Below, piece after piece: positions 1 through 13,365 of a DNA stretch of 64,000 nt. The position numbers were made by a program, and so were the translations under genes. Under the pieces are notes generated by a model. It ran no database searches. It saw nothing but the letters and a program-made list of their open reading frames with translations, and was not told the DNA's origin. Numbering within the stretch: the first letter of the stretch is position 1; every line of letters begins with the position of its first letter. Origin of the DNA: Bubalus kerabau. Its lineage: Eukaryota > Chordata > Mammalia > Artiodactyla > Bovidae. The DNA lies in contig NC_073626.1 of the NCBI RefSeq assembly GCF_029407905.1, forward strand, positions 80,503,482 to 80,567,481. The letters are read 5' to 3'.

Positions 1-126
1 AGTAATTTACATCCTTTGATCACTAATTCGTGGGATACTTTTTATTTCATCAAAAATTTGTATTTCTTTGAAATATCTGTGTGGACGACTTTTTAAACTG
101 GCTTTCTCTTGCTTGTGGGATTACAG

Positions 127-234
127 GATGTCGCAGTAATGAGTTTCTGTGCCAACCTGGGCTGTGTATTACTGCGTCCTGGCGGTGTGATGGGACCCGA
201 GACTGCCCAAATGGCGCGGATGAAATTGACTGCC
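127..234 (+). CDS. LRP2: Exon 2: LA repeat 1
   Basis: This 108-nt exon is in phase 1 at both ends, with acceptor ttacag and donor gtaagt. It encodes one complete LDLR class A module with six cysteines, starting CRSNEFLC and ending in the calcium-site stretch CDGTRDCPNGADEIDC. The aromatic Trp before the CD motif and the final DE pair are present. In the family such modules bind one calcium ion and contact ligand through the acidic patch. The second acidic position of the DC-x-D motif is Asn here. It should be the first module after the signal peptide, which lies in an exon upstream of the window. Confidence 0.9.
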
Positions 235-2269
235 GTAAGTGAAGAGGGGCGGGGCTCAGCGCTGTTCTGAGTGACAGAAGTACTTCAGCTGTAACAAAGG
301 CAAAGAGTTGTGACTTTAATAGTTGTACTGAGCTCCAATCTTCAGCGTTAAAGTGGCATTAAGAATTCAGACCCCTTTGAGGAAGAGGTTCAGTTCACAT
401 CAGTTTGTGTCTTATCCAAACACCTTGGTACGGAACCAACTTTCTGAGTTGTTTTCTAAAGCGTATAAGCGATTATTTCATATTATTCAATCTGCAAATT
501 TTGTGCACGAACAAGAACAAAAAAAAATAATGTCTGTACTGCTGTGATTTGTAATTCAGGGAGTCTGTTTTCATAAACAGGATGTCGTAGATGTAGCAGG
601 ATGTAGAGGAACTTGTGTGAATTACTATAAAGAGGTCACAGAAGTGGTTATAGTGCAGTTTATATTTTTAAAAGTTATAGTTAAAACATGATATAGACAC
701 CAAATTTAACTTTTTAACTTACAAGTAATTATGAAAATCATTTTCCACGTATTTCTTCATTTATTTCTGTCCATAGTATTCTGAAGTAGCTTTCAGATGA
801 GGAAACTGAGGCATAGAGAAGCTAAGTTACCTACTGAAGGCTTCCTGCTTGGTGTACTAATCCCAACCCTTATATCCATTTTCTCCCACCTTGCCATAGG
901 AGATCTATCACACTATTGCAGTTTCATCCATTTCGATAGGTGAATAGGCGATGATTATAATCCAGAAACCAAGAAGGCAGGTGAAAATTCGAGTTGTTTG
1001 CCATCCTTTGGCACAACAGAACAAACTTTGGTGTTTTGTTTGGATGACAGTGCACTTTGAGAATGGGAGAAGTGTGGGGCATAGGTGCTATGAGGTACTT
1101 CTCAAATTTTCATGCAGTAATGGGTCACCTTGGGAGCTTGTTAAAGTGTAGGTTTTAATTCCACATGCTCGAGGTGGGGTCTGAGATTCAGCGTTCTGGA
1201 AGCTCCCAGGAGATGCTGATGTTGCTAGTCTGGAAACCACACTTTGAGTAAGGGAGTAGTTCTATTTGTAGAGACATGATCATGTGTTATCTATTTGCCT
1301 CCTGGGCTTACTGAGTTCATTTTAGGTTAAACACTAGGAGCAGAAAGTTAAGAAGAGTGTATTCTGATATAAAGGAAATAACAGTTACACCAACAGATTT
1401 GTCAGTGTCCCATAGCAATGATAATAGCAACATACCAATGACAATAGTGATTGCAACTAATTTGCGTGGCACTTTCACATATGTTGGGGCTTCCGCAGTG
1501 GATCAGAAGGTGAAGAATCTGCCTGCAATTCAGAATACCTGGGTTTGATCCCTGGGTCAGGAAGATCCCCTGAAGAAGGGAATGGCAACCCACTTCAGAT
1601 TTCTTGCCTGGAGAAGTCTATGAACAGAGGAGCCTGGAAGGCTACAGTCCATGGGGTGGCAGAAAGTCAGACATGACTGAGCAGCTAACACTTCACATAT
1701 GTTACTCTTCTTATTTTTTACAGCAATGTGAGAAAAGTATAGACCCCATTTTATGATGCATACATTGAGATTCAGAGAACCTGCTCAAGATTTTAAAGCA
1801 AATAAATTGTGGAAATAATAAAATGATTTGATTTGGAGTCTTATTTTCCAAATCTCACGGATTTTACAGTTTATCCTCATGCTTTACTATTAGTTATTAC
1901 AATGCAAAACACTTCAAGTAATGTAATAATTATAAACTAATGGTTGATTTTATTAAAATTAAAAATGTAATTGAAACTTAACTTTAATATTGTTTTGGTC
2001 ATAACCTTGTATGTGTGTTTTTGTCTGTATATATGCTATTTGTTTTATTCTCTGGAATTTTGTATCTCATTGGATCATCATTTTCTTGTGACACCATTGA
2101 GATTATTTGCCAGTGAACACTAGCTAAGGTCCACAGGCTCTAAGGTTTTTTATATTTGCTATCAAATATATTGAGCAGTAGTTGACATACTTCCTTTAAA
2201 AGGAGTATTGCTTGTTGGTATAATAGGGTGGATGTTTGACACAAGGAGTTCCTTTCTGGTTTATTTTAG
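235..2269 (+). other. Intron 2
   Basis: It holds a MIR-like remnant in reverse orientation near 755-880, one Bov-tA SINE (listed separately) and otherwise AT-rich sequence with nothing recognised. Confidence 0.85.
1486..1691 (+). mobile_element. Bov-tA SINE with target-site duplication
   Basis: It begins ggggcttccgcagtgg, contains the ruminant SINE core ending in cagacatgactgagcag, and is flanked by the 12-bp direct repeat ttcacatatgtt at 1474-1485 and 1692-1703. Confidence 0.9.
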
Positions 2270-2392
2270 CCACCAGTACTTGCCATTCCGGCCAGTTCCT
2301 GTGTGCGAATGAACAGCTCTGCATCCCTGGGAGCTGGGTGTGTGACGGGGAAGACGATTGCAACGACGGTGCGGATGAGCGTCTGCATTGCC
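2270..2392 (+). CDS. LRP2: Exon 3: LA repeat 2
   Basis: A 123-nt exon, phase 1-1, with acceptor ttttag and donor gtaagt. It encodes a full six-cysteine LA module (CHSGQFLC ... SWVCDGEDDCNDGADE ... C) with all usual calcium-binding acids. It corresponds to LRP2 LA repeat 2. It matches remembered human LRP2 mainly at the cysteines, the CIPxSWVCD core and the acidic motif, and elsewhere is diverged. Confidence 0.92.
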
Positions 2393-3914
2393 GTAAGTGC
2401 TGGCAGGGCCGTCTCGCGTTGGCCCCTTGAATTGAACACCTTAGATTCTAACCTTTACAAATACAAACACAATGAAATGGTTCTTTGTAAGTGAAAGAAA
2501 AGTTGGGCCTTGAAGGACAAGGAAACCTGTGCCAGCCATCTCACCCAGGGGTTGGATGGTACTGAAAGTGTGAATGTGCTACAGGTTTATCAATACATCC
2601 CTGTGATTTAGATTCCCAGTGTTTAATTCAGGTTATGTTACACTTAAGAGTGAAACAAAACACTTTTTGGTGTCTATATGTGAGGGTCTTCATTTATCTG
2701 GCAGTTGGATGTTTTGGCTGCAACGAATGAAAAATGTAACTCAAAAAATTTAAACAAAAAGGGAATTTATTATCCACCCAGCAAGTAAAAATGTAGCATT
2801 GTTCCAGGATTGACTGGAAGATAATGGAAAATCTCAGTTCCTTGAATTAATAACATCATCCAATTTTCTTCCACTGTTCTCCTCTGCTGTCTTTTTAGTC
2901 TGTTGGCTTTTCATGATTGCATGAAAGCTGTAGAAGTCCTGAATTTTACATTCCCATAATTCACATTTCGATATCTAGAAGAGAAAGCATTAACATCTTG
3001 ATGGATTGAGATGGAGAGAAGATACAAGGCTGAACCACCTCTAGCTCTTGACCTCAGGTGTCCTCTGGAAGTATCCAGCTCTGATTACTGTGTAGCATTC
3101 ATCTTTGAACTTTCCCACATTCTGTTTCATTACATGCACATCCCACAAATCAGTGGACATCTGTCATCACTCTGTGTTGGTTTTGAGATAGCCATGATCC
3201 TGTTGCCATTTTCTCATAGTCATTGCCCACAAAGATCAAAGAAGAAACAGGTGTTTTGACGAGTACTTCATGTGAGAACTTGTTTAGTTGTTAGGTGACT
3301 AGCAATGGAGATGCTATGGGCTTCAGTGGGTTCTGGGTGTATTTATAAAAAAAATGGAATTTAGTCCAGGAATGTTGAGGCCAGCACAGAGTATGAACTC
3401 TTCTCAGTTGGGCCACTAGATGCTTTCTTTTGAGGAAAGTAATGGAAATTCTCAGTACTCATGAGTTTGACTTTGGTGTAAGGTTAAACGTAGACTGTAT
3501 TAAACAATTTGTTAGGGCTTGTCGGTGCTGGTCATGTGGTCTGCCATCCAGCAACAAAGAGATGGTGGTCCTTGGGACAAAGTGGTTAAGAAGAAACCAG
3601 TGAAATATGTAGAACTGTGAAAGGCGGTGGTGTGGTGGTAATAGATTGCAGGCTTGAGGAAGGCACAGACAGGAGCTGATCGAGGCCAAACAGGAGCATG
3701 GCGTATCCGAATCAGGTCCAGCTATGAGTCAGGATTTAAGGTAGATTAGCAAAATGGGAGCGGGGCCCTGCTTCAGAAGTACTGAAAAGAGGAAGGAAAT
3801 GTAGCAAGGATAGTGGAGAGCAGGAAGAAATCCTTGTTTCTAGGAAATCTGTCTGGGCTCTGATATTCTCTGACTGGCCTCTCAAAGGTCCTAGAGGAAA
3901 AGGATGACCTCCAT

Positions 3915-4035
3915 GCTTGATTGTGAAGCTCCCGAGAGCAATGACTATGCTTTATTCAGCTTCTATCCCTAAGGCTTGCTATTCTGTGTCACAGGTAGTA
4001 AGTTCTTGATAAATGGACACTGAATGGATGAATGA
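3915..4035 (+). mobile_element. Possible L2 LINE 3' end
   Basis: The order gtgaagctcc, gagagcaatgac, ggtagtaagttcttgataaa resembles the common mammalian L2 terminus. It is strongly diverged. Confidence 0.35.
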
Positions 4036-4596
4036 CTGGTTATGTATCTTTTGGCTCCATATGCCATTTGGTTCCATTTCCCCTTGCTGCTGGCACAGAG
4101 CAGGAAGAAAGCTGAGCTGTAGATTGTGATGCAGTGTGTGGTGGATGACCTGTTGCTAATACTGCATAGAGGGGATGGGAACTGCCAAGGGCCACTGCTT
4201 GGGGAGATTCTATAATTTGTAAGCGATGCTATTTTAAACGGGTATGGATTTCATAAGGTAACTCTTACATTTTACATTTTGTATTGTGTTTTCATCAGAT
4301 CACATTTCCCCCAAATGCTTCTCTTTTTTATGTGGATAATTAAAAAGTCCCATCATATTTCCTGTGTTAAACTCACAGAGTAGAATTCACATGAAACAAC
4401 CATTCATTCGATTTTGTCCGATTTATCCAGAGACAAATTTGATAAACTACTGATGTTCTGCCTTCACCTACCATAATCACCTACCATTTAAGCCAGCTTA
4501 AATGTCTGTTTATAAAACTGACACATATTCAGTGTAGAAAGCTTATAAAATAAGTCTTCCATATCTTTCACTATCTCCTTGAATTTTCTCTAACTC

Positions 4597-4845
4597 ATGT
4601 CCATTGAATCAATGATTCTATTGAAACATCTCATCCTCTGTTGCCCCTTTCTCCTCCTGCCTTCAATTTTTCCCCTTTCAATTTTCCCTCATGTCTCGGG
4701 GCCTTTTCCAATGAGTCGGCTCTTTGCATCAGGTGGCCAAAGTTCTGGAGCCTTAGCTTCAGCATCAGTCCTTCCAGTAAATATTCAGGGTTGATTTCCT
4801 TTACGATTGACTGGTTTGATCTCCTCGCAAGGGGGACCTTGATTA
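4597..4845 (-). mobile_element. BovB LINE 3' fragment, diverged
   Basis: It shares catctcatcctctgttg, tttgcatcaggtggccaaag and the following segment with the other reverse BovB copies at 31.8 and 45.1 kb. It lacks the very end of the element. Confidence 0.65.
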
Positions 4846-5198
4846 ATACCTATACTTGCAAAATTCTTATTTCATCCATCCTTTTTGCTGTGTGGATTTT
4901 CAAGCTATGTTGTATTCTCAACACATGTTGCTAATATAATTGTCTACACTCACAAACTTGAGTGTTTCGGGTATTTTGATAGTATGCTTGTCCTAACAGC
5001 CTTGCTTTCACATTGTAAGATGTCTCCCTTAGGGTAACCAGGTGCTCTACCTGGTGACCCTATGAATTTTATGTTCAGTGTATGGGTTCCTTGCCTTTAC
5101 TTTTAAATTTCCTCATTCATATTTGTTAATGTTGTCACATTTGTTAATTGATCTGTGTTCTTCAGTAATTATAAAGTCATACTTTTTTCCTTTCACAG

Positions 5199-5315
5199 CT
5201 GGAATAACATGCTCCAGCCATCAGTTTACATGTGAGAATGGTGAATGTATCCCAGGGGAGTTCAGATGCGACCATTCCACAGACTGCTTAGATGGAACCG
5301 ATGAGAAAAACTGCC
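5199..5315 (+). CDS. LRP2: Exon 4: LA repeat 3
   Basis: A 117-nt exon, phase 1-1, with acceptor tttcacag and donor gtgagt. It encodes LA module 3 (CSSHQFTCENGECIP ... RCDHSTDCLDGTDEKNC) with six cysteines and an intact calcium site. The CSSHQ and NGECIP elements fit LRP2 repeat 3. The next intron is 11.1 kb long. Confidence 0.93.
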
Positions 5316-8300
5316 GTGAGTTCCTTAAAGCCTTTGCCCTGTATTTAGTTTCGCCTTTGTCCCTTTGGCATTTTAATCAATTTGTTGATGGATAAAAATG
5401 CCTACAATATGCCTCTTGTTATTGAAATCTCTTGGCAGATTCTTTTGTGGATTAGAGGTGATGTTCTGATAGGAGTCTATTTTTAGCAAGACATTCTGAG
5501 TGTGTCCTGCCTTAGCACATGAAGTTTCTGTATGTCTTGAAGTAAGAAACTTTAACTTTATTTTTTTCGGCTTGTTTTCTTTTTCTTTTTTAAATAAACT
5601 TTAACATAGAGTCACACAAAGTCAGTGAGTACAAAACCCAGTTTGATCAATTTTAACTTTTATTACATTACGGTGGTGAGCTTCTAGGTCAAATGTCTTT
5701 GGCCAATAAGAGTTTTTCTGTTCCTGTGGACTCAGTGTTTTCTAGATTACCTTTGGAAATGTGTTATATGTTTAAAAGGGCTTTCTGTAATGGAAGAATG
5801 TATCAGTTTGTAACTGATCACCACAAGATAAAGCATACTAATCACAGTGTTCTGCATTTAATGAATATTTAATTATTACCATAAGCAAAATAAGAAAGTG
5901 AAATCATAGTGCATAATTTACTTCTTACAAATGAGTAAAGAGTAATCTGCCTCTCTTGAGATTTATATAGAATTTTTAGAATACGAGAATATACTAATTA
6001 TTCTGTTGTGTCCTTCCTCTGGTTCATCTAACTCTGTCTTTAGCCTCAGACATACCCATTTTCTCTCAAAGCCCTTATAAGTCTACCATTTCATACACTT
6101 TTCCAGAGCTTCCTTGAGTTTTTATGTCTTTTCTCCTGACATTATTTCTGGTATACTGCATTTTAAACTTCAAGGAGTTATTTCGTATTCTAATAATCAG
6201 TGGATAGATTTTGCACCTTAGAAATCTTGATCATAAACTTCTTGGTTATTATGTCTTCACCTAAAAATTTAAGTTTTAGTCTACTCTTCTGAGGCAACTC
6301 GTTTATTATTTGGTCATTTTGATATGATTTTAGTTCTCTGGACTGTCCCTAAGTTCTTTCCTTTGGTAGACTGTATGAGAAGCGTGCACTTTCCAGTCTG
6401 GCACCATGCCTGGAGTGGGAGCCGACATAGACTGGTTGTGAGCACATCGTTTGTATTTACTGTACTGTACAGACTGTGCTCTTGATGGAAGAAATCCTGG
6501 TATGTGTGCCAGATCCATGCTGCAGCCTATCATCACACAGTACAATAAAACAAAACACAAAACTTCTCCAATGCTTTCTTCCCTTGTATGTTACTTTGCT
6601 TTGAGAGGAGGCTCTGCTATTTGTCTTTATGTCTCTATTTCCTAGCAGTTCTGGTATAGTTCTGTTGTAATTTCCAACTTACCCATTTTCTTTTGAAAGA
6701 GATTATGTTGCCTTTATTTCGGATCTTCTTTAACTTGAGAAAATTTATGGAAAATTTAGACTTAATTTAATACTGGCAGTTTTAGAGACAGCAGTGTATG
6801 TCTGTAGGTCACAAATAGTAAGTCCAGAATCGAGGGCTCCCCTTTGAGTACTTTGTAAGGCAAACAATAAATCCTTTATGGTGGCAAGTGAAGAAAATAT
6901 TTTTCATTAAGAATAGAGACAAATCATACATTATATTTTGCAGTATTGTGTAAACTTCAAAGTGTTATGTAAATTCCAGTGGTTACTCTTATTAGGCCGC
7001 TCACCGAGAACAATAGCACCAGTATTACAGCACTGTCTTATGAATAAAGGAACTGAACCAGCAAGGACAGAGTGGCTTGTTCAAGGGTAAGTGGTGTGTG
7101 GCAGGGCTAGAGCTCAGCTCGTCCTCTGGTCCAAGTCTGGTGATTGCTGTTCATGAAGGACTATATTTACAGAAGGAGGAAGTCCTACCTTGTGCAAGAG
7201 CAAAATGGGTGACCTGTGCCACCAGCCTGCATCTTTATCCCTTATTGAGGAATGGATAAAAAAATGAATGCTTTATTGCAAATGCAATGGGACTTGCGGA
7301 AATGCTATTTTAGGCAAAATAAAAGGCAGCCAAAACAGACTGTTTGGATTTATTCCATGTGAACACCCTGCAGCCAAGTCTCAAGTCACCAATACAACTG
7401 CCTCATGACTTTGCCAGTGGGCCTTCTGGAAAAAAAGCTGGCAGGGTTCAGGTAGCTCTTCTAGGGATGAAGGAAAGGAAGTGAGTTTTGTAAAATGTCT
7501 GGGCTGGAGTTCATAATCAAGATTTTGTTTATATTTTTTTTAAGTACATACAAATTATTGTCAAAGTAGAGTTAAAGCTCATTGTTTCTGGAATCATACA
7601 AGTCATGAATCCTTCAGGGTTCATGGCCCTAAAGTGAATCTCACCATGTAAGGGGGTTTTACAATGAGATTTCTTTCTTCCTATTTTTCTCTACCTTGTT
7701 TATTTATTGCTACACGTTATTTAAGGACTAGTCTAAAAGAAATTTAACAAATCAGAGGAAATGAAAAAAAAATCCTTGTACTTCCTTGTTAGTGCCTTGA
7801 TCTCCTGGCCATAGCCAGGTTTGTATAAGAAGGAAAGGAATGACCTGGATCAAATTGTTTAATAAGTGCCAGCATGCAGGGGGCAGGATTGGCCTTATTT
7901 TGTTTTCCCTCTTTGTTTGGAGATCCTGTGGGAAGTGAGAGGGCATCAACCACTATCTTATTCAGTTTTCACATTAGTACTATGAGGTACTTTACAGAGA
8001 TCCTTAAAGATCATCAAGAGGTAAGGGTGGATGACCCAAGATATTAACATAGGTCTAAATCCTATACCCGTGCCCTTGGAATATTTTTCTTTTGTATAAG
8101 ATGTTTACAGAACATTTTGCCTCCAGCTTACATAGCTATTTTATTATTAAAATGATACATTCAAAGCTTTTTATTATGGAAAGTTTTAAATGTAATCAAA
8201 GGCAGAGTGATTGCATCAGCTTATAGCTAATTTTGTCTTACCTATATCTCCTTGTTTTTCTTTCCATTATTTTAAAGTAGTTCTCAGATATCATACAGTT

Positions 8301-8370
8301 TTGTCTTTAGGTAATTCAATATCTAATTGCTAACATACAAGGAAAGACTAAAACATGACGCTATCAGCTC

Positions 8371-8590
8371 TGCGTGCGTACTCCATCATGTACGACTCTT
8401 TGTGACCCCATGGACTGTAGCCCACCAGGCTCCTCCATCTATGTCCATGGGATTTCCCAGGCAAGAATACTGGAGTAGGTTGCCATTTCCTACTCCAGGG
8501 GATCTTCCCGAACCAGTGACAGAACCCACGTTTCCCACATCTCCTGCATTGGCAGGCAGAGTCTTTACCACTGCACCGCCTGGGAAGCAA
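8371..8590 (-). mobile_element. Bov-tA SINE
   Basis: The reverse-oriented core gactctttgtgaccccatgg, the tRNA-like part near 8520-8580 and the end cgcctgggaagc identify it. Confidence 0.88.
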
Positions 8591-9893
8591 GTAATCAGAT
8601 ATCCATCCAGCTTTAAAAAGTTCTCCAATTGGCTTATTATTTTTTATTTGAAATAAAAACCCAAAGAAAATTTATATTTTCTTTAGACAAGTCAGTTAGC
8701 AACTGACTTGTCCTGGAGTTTCCCATATTTTTATTAATTTTTTTGCTCATTGCACTCTCTAATGTTTTTAAACTGTCCCATAACTGTACTTCCTGGAAAT
8801 TGGTAGTTAGATCTAAAATAAGTTTCTTCAGTCTTAAAAATAATGACATTCGGATCCAGTAATTATGGTGGGGAGCTGTCTCGTGCATTGTAAAATGGCT
8901 CTCACTGCCCCTCTAGTGGCCTGTGTCCACTAGAAGCCAGCGGCACCTCCCAATTGTGAGAACCAAAAGTGTTTCCAAACAGTGTCAAATGTCCTCTGGG
9001 AGCAGAATTCCCTTCCCCTGCTCTATCTGAAGACAGCACTATCTAGAAACTTGTACAGTGGCAAGGATGTGTGTGTCTGTATGTGTGTAAGGACACCAGC
9101 GCTTTGAATATAAAGGTATGTATTTCCATCAGGAGGCACCTCATGTCTAACTGTCCCTTTGTGAGATTAGCAGCCACTGATGGTCATGTTAAGATCCATT
9201 TGGTCATCGGGGTACTTAGCTATTTTAAACATCATTTCAAATATATAGCAGCTGTTTATTAGTTGTTTTAAATTAGAATGTTTCCACATGGTGAAGGATT
9301 AAGTGAGGCTTTGCCAGAAATCATTTTTGTGACACTTTGTTCTGTTGTTTCTGCAGTCATGATGCATAGGAAAATTACTCATGTACAGACAGAATCAGTT
9401 TATGAATATGGCTTTGTCTATTTCTCAGGAATAATATTGTCTGTAGAAATGAGTCTTCTAGGCACTAGAAACACTTAAATATAGTGATGGATGTTGGAAA
9501 ATTGCCAAGAAGGACTTATTTCTTTTCCCCAAATATTTGAAAGGATCAGGAAACTTGACTCTGTAGTTCATAGTCCTGCCTGTCAGCTCAGCCCCCTAGG
9601 GATATAGTTCTTACTCCTTCAAACTTTTAAGGTCAAGATCTTGAGCTGTGTCAATTCCAGGCACTCTTTTTACAGAACAAAGAGTGGTATGTAAAGGTCC
9701 ACTCAGGCAGGGAGAAGGGAGGGGAAAGAATGAGTGAGATGATGAGGAAGGCAAGGGTATGAAAGTCCCAATAAAAGGATTATCCTTGAAATAAATGATT
9801 TCTTATTATATTTGATCTTTTTGTCTGCTGTGTTCCTATATGCATAACACACAGATATTTATGGTTATTCTGCTGTTTGGAAACTATCTGAAT

Positions 9894-9931
<38 letters not shown>

Positions 9932-9962
9932 CACGCACGCATGTGTGCTCGTGTATGTGTAT
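9894..9962. repeat. (TG)n microsatellite
   Basis: A run of GT dinucleotides grading into gcacgcacgcatgtgtg, so it is an interrupted repeat likely to be length-polymorphic. Confidence 0.95.
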
Positions 9963-10505
9963 AGCTGTGAAACAGGTAAAAGTTCATTTTCCCTAAGTTA
10001 TTTTGCTCTTCAAGCTGGCTACCTGCAAAGTGGCACTTTCTATTAAACAGCTTGTTAAATATTATTTTTTAAGGAACAGAGATTGGAAACTGCCATCTAT
10101 GTTGCTTTTAATGAGATTAGCATCAAGGGAAACCCACTCACTCAGAGTCCAAGATAAGCATCAGAACAGTACAGCAATTATGGGTCATTCAATCATGGGT
10201 CATGCACTGCCTTTTGGTTGTTCAAAAATAGTATAATTTTTTCTAGTGAAGTAAACAGATTATTTCATTTTTATCAAGTGCCATATTAGCATGCTTTTGG
10301 TGTGAGTAAAACTACTGCTAATTATCATTGGTTTGTAGCCTTCTCTTTTGTTACTTAGGAATGCCAAAGAAAGGGTCAAATCCCTGTTACAATGAAGGCT
10401 TTCTTGCTGGTAATCAGCAGTGTTTGGTCTGCCTGCCACTGGGGTGGCTTTGTCTCTGACGTTTTATTTCCATTGACGTTCTGTTCTTTAGAATTTTGTA
10501 TACTT

Positions 10506-10716
10506 TGGGCTTCCCAGGTAGCTCATTGGTAGAGAATCCAGCTGCCAATACAGGAGACACAAGAAATGTGGTTCAATCCCTGGGTGGGGAAGATCCCAGG
10601 TGTAGGAAATGGCAGCCCACTCCAGTATTCTGAAAAATTCCATGGGCTGAGGACCCTGATGGGTTACAGTCCATAGGGTCGTAAAGAGTTGGACATGACT
10701 GAGCAACTGAACACAT
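10506..10716 (+). mobile_element. Bov-tA SINE
   Basis: It starts gggcttcccaggtagctc, contains the tRNA-like section and ends in ttggacatgactgagcaac. Confidence 0.9.
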
Positions 10717-11156
10717 ACCTCACTCTATATATGTCTAACTGCTGAAACTCCAGCTGGGGGCATAATTGGGGGTGGGTAGTGAAGCAGAGAGATAAGTCAT
10801 TCTGTGAACAGTTATGCCTGGTGACAGACATGTTCATTAAATTCAGCCTTGCTCTCACTGTTCTCTCTACTGCAGGCGAGAAGGAAGAAGCAGAGAGACT
10901 GAGCCTTTTTTTTTTTTTTTAAATGATTCTCGCAGTTTGAGATAGGATTCAGAACCCTGATTTCTTGAGGAAAGAGAAAAATCTCCTATTCAGTCTTCAT
11001 CTTGCAAGCACATTATAACTATCTCTCATCTCTTAAAAGATGTTAAGATCTGTCTCAGCTTTTACATAGACTTGTCTTTAATAACTGTCTCCATTTCCTC
11101 TTTCTTCCTTGAACTCACTGAAAACTGTCCATCTCCATTCCCCCCAAAACATTCTT

Positions 11157-11270
11157 TTTTTTTTAAATTTATTTTTTAATTGAAGGATAATTGCTTTATA
11201 GAATTTTTTTGTTTTCTGTCAAACCTCAACATGAATCAGCTGTAGGTATACATATGTACATAGGTATACA
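11157..11270 (-). mobile_element. Truncated LINE-type insert with target-site duplication
   Basis: It begins with poly-T, so it is reverse oriented, and includes tcaacatgaatcagctgtag, a motif common in ruminant LINE remnants. The 11-bp repeat aaaacattctt at 11146-11156 and 11271-11281 flanks it. It sits inside an older repeat-like sequence. Confidence 0.7.
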
Positions 11271-11475
11271 AAAACATTCTTGAAAATGTCTCCAATGACC
11301 TCCATTTTGCTAAACCCAATGGTTCTTGTTTGAACATCACCTTATCAGAGAGCTACTCCTCACTGTCACTCTCTCTCATTTATTTTAATGTCTGTCCTCC
11401 TACTCTCCTAAATAAATAAAAAAAGTTCTATGAAAGCAAAGATTTTATGAAGTTCATCACTTTCTTTCTAGTACT

Positions 11476-11674
11476 TAGCATGTGTACGAAGTCACTCAGT
11501 TGTGTCTGACTCTTTGCAACCCCATGGACTGTAGCCCACTAGACTCCTCTGTTCATGGAATTCTCCAGGCAAGAATACTGAAGTGGGTAGCCATTCCCTT
11601 CTCCAGGATATCTTTCCAACCCCGGAAATGGGTCTCCTGTATTGCAGGTGGATTCTTTATCATCTGAGCCACCA
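11476..11674 (-). mobile_element. Bov-tA SINE
   Basis: Reverse orientation: gtcactcagttgtgtctgac, gcaagaatactgaagtgggt and the end tctgagccaccat. Confidence 0.88.
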
Positions 11675-12454
11675 TGAAATATTTTCAAAAAGCTGCGCTA
11701 CTTATAATTTCACTTATAATCTCTTTATCCAATTCTTATCATGGTGTCTAGGAAGATGGATTTCAATAAATATATGTTGCATTATTCCTTGGAACATTTG
11801 AGGCACTATTTTCCATTCTGTGTCTTAGTTATTCCAACACTAGGGCTCATGTGAGATTTTTATTATTTTAAAAATTCATACTCTGTCAGTGTTCATCTCA
11901 TTTGCAGATTTTGGTGATAGCTCTGTGTATGAGAAGGTACTGCAGATCCAAAATCTTTGGTGCAGGCTTTTGGGGTGCTTTTTAAAACTTAGGTCTGAGA
12001 TCAGTTCACCACAAACTGAGACCAGGTAGGGATTTAGGACTTAGGACCTAGTAGTTTAAAGGGAGGCTGGTAAAGAAACTAGGTAAGTTAATGTCTTCCC
12101 TTTTTTTGCTTCAGGTTCCTAAAAAGCTGCTCAGACTAAACTTAATGTTAGTCCAATTTTAGTAGCCCTTGGGACGACATATTTGCTTTCTCTTTCCAAG
12201 GTACTGAATTGCTATTTCCATTTTATAAATATTACTATATGTATGCTTTTCATTGAAAGATGCTTCTAATTATTTTTGGAAAGAGGCAGGAAATGTTTCT
12301 CTGTTGCCCACTTGCACTCCCTAGTCCATGATGACTTACTTCAGGGACTGAATTTAACTGACACAGGAGGTGGGAGGTGGGCCAGGGAGGGGAATAGGCT
12401 GGTCTTCTGCCACTTTGTGGTCTGTCTGCAGTTTTTGTTTTTTGACATAGACTC

Positions 12455-12600
12455 TTTTTTTTTTAACTTTTAATTTTATATTCGAGTATAGCTGGGTAAC
12501 AATGTTGTGATAGTTTCAGGTGGACAGTGAAGGGACTCAGTCATACATATACACGTATCCATTCTCCCCTAAAGTCCCTGATGTGGACCATTTTTCAAGT
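12455..12600 (-). mobile_element. L1 3' end fragment
   Basis: Poly-T start, then gagtatagctgggtaacaat and gtttcaggtggacag, typical of the artiodactyl L1 3' region read in reverse. Confidence 0.6.
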
Positions 12601-12629
12601 CTTTACTGACTTTGTTACAATATTGCTTC

Positions 12630-12748
12630 TGGTTTATGTTTTGGTTTTTTGGCCATGAGACAGAGAAATCTTAGCTCCCTACCAGGGATCAAACACACAC
12701 CCCCTTGCTCCAAGGCAAAATCTTCACCACTAGACCACCAGGGAAGTC
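12630..12748 (-). mobile_element. CHR-2-like tRNA-derived SINE
   Basis: It contains ccctaccagggatcaaac and the terminal ccactagaccaccaggga of the artiodactyl tRNA-Glu SINE family, in reverse. Confidence 0.65.
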
Positions 12749-13104
12749 ACTGTGGTCTGTTTTTTCAGTATGGACTCTCTTGTTTGTCCTGGTACTCTTG
12801 AAAAGCTGTTTCTCAGCGTAGGGTTTCCTGGAATCCCTAGATTATATCAGATTGAAGTCCTTAGTAGAATATAAAATAATCTGATGAAATTTATATTTGA
12901 CCTCACTTCTCCAGACTTACCAAAGTGAAATGAGAAACTAAATGGAAAAAAAAAAAAAATACAACTTTTTTTCTTGGGTTGCTTCTTCTCTTTCTTTTCA
13001 TATGATTAATTTTTGTCTATTCTTTTCATTCAATTTCATTCTTTTCCCTATAATTTCCTCTTCCTATTACTCTGAAGTCCGTAAGTATTAGAAATACCTA
13101 TTAC

Positions 13105-13365
13105 AGTGGTTAGGAATATGCATTATGGGGCCAGGTTGACTGAATTTGAATTCTAGTTCTCCAGCTTACCAGTCATATGCCTTTTTTTCAAATTGTTCAA
13201 CCTCCTTATACCTCAGAGAGGCATAGATATAAGATCTATGAAATGGGACTAATAGAAGTAACTACCTCATTGGGATGTTACAAGAACAAAATAAGTTCAT
13301 ATGTATTGAGCACCTGAACAGGCTCTGGCACATCGTTTTCAATACATGTTTTTGATGATTATTAT
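13105..13365 (+). mobile_element. MIR SINE
   Basis: In order: cagtggttaggaatatgc, ttgaattctagttctcc, cctcagagaggc, atgaaatgggactaatag and gagcacctgaacaggctctg, the mammalian-wide MIR pattern. Confidence 0.75.

Larger units (their letters stand above)
2393..5198 (+). other. Intron 3
   Basis: It contains a diverged stretch around 2690-3250 that looks like an old transposon (unnamed), an L2-like end near 3915-4035 and a reverse BovB fragment. No gene signal was seen. Confidence 0.8.

Noticed and set aside
9894..9962. Possible regulatory Z-DNA element
   Set aside because: A simple TG microsatellite with no associated promoter or conserved motif visible.
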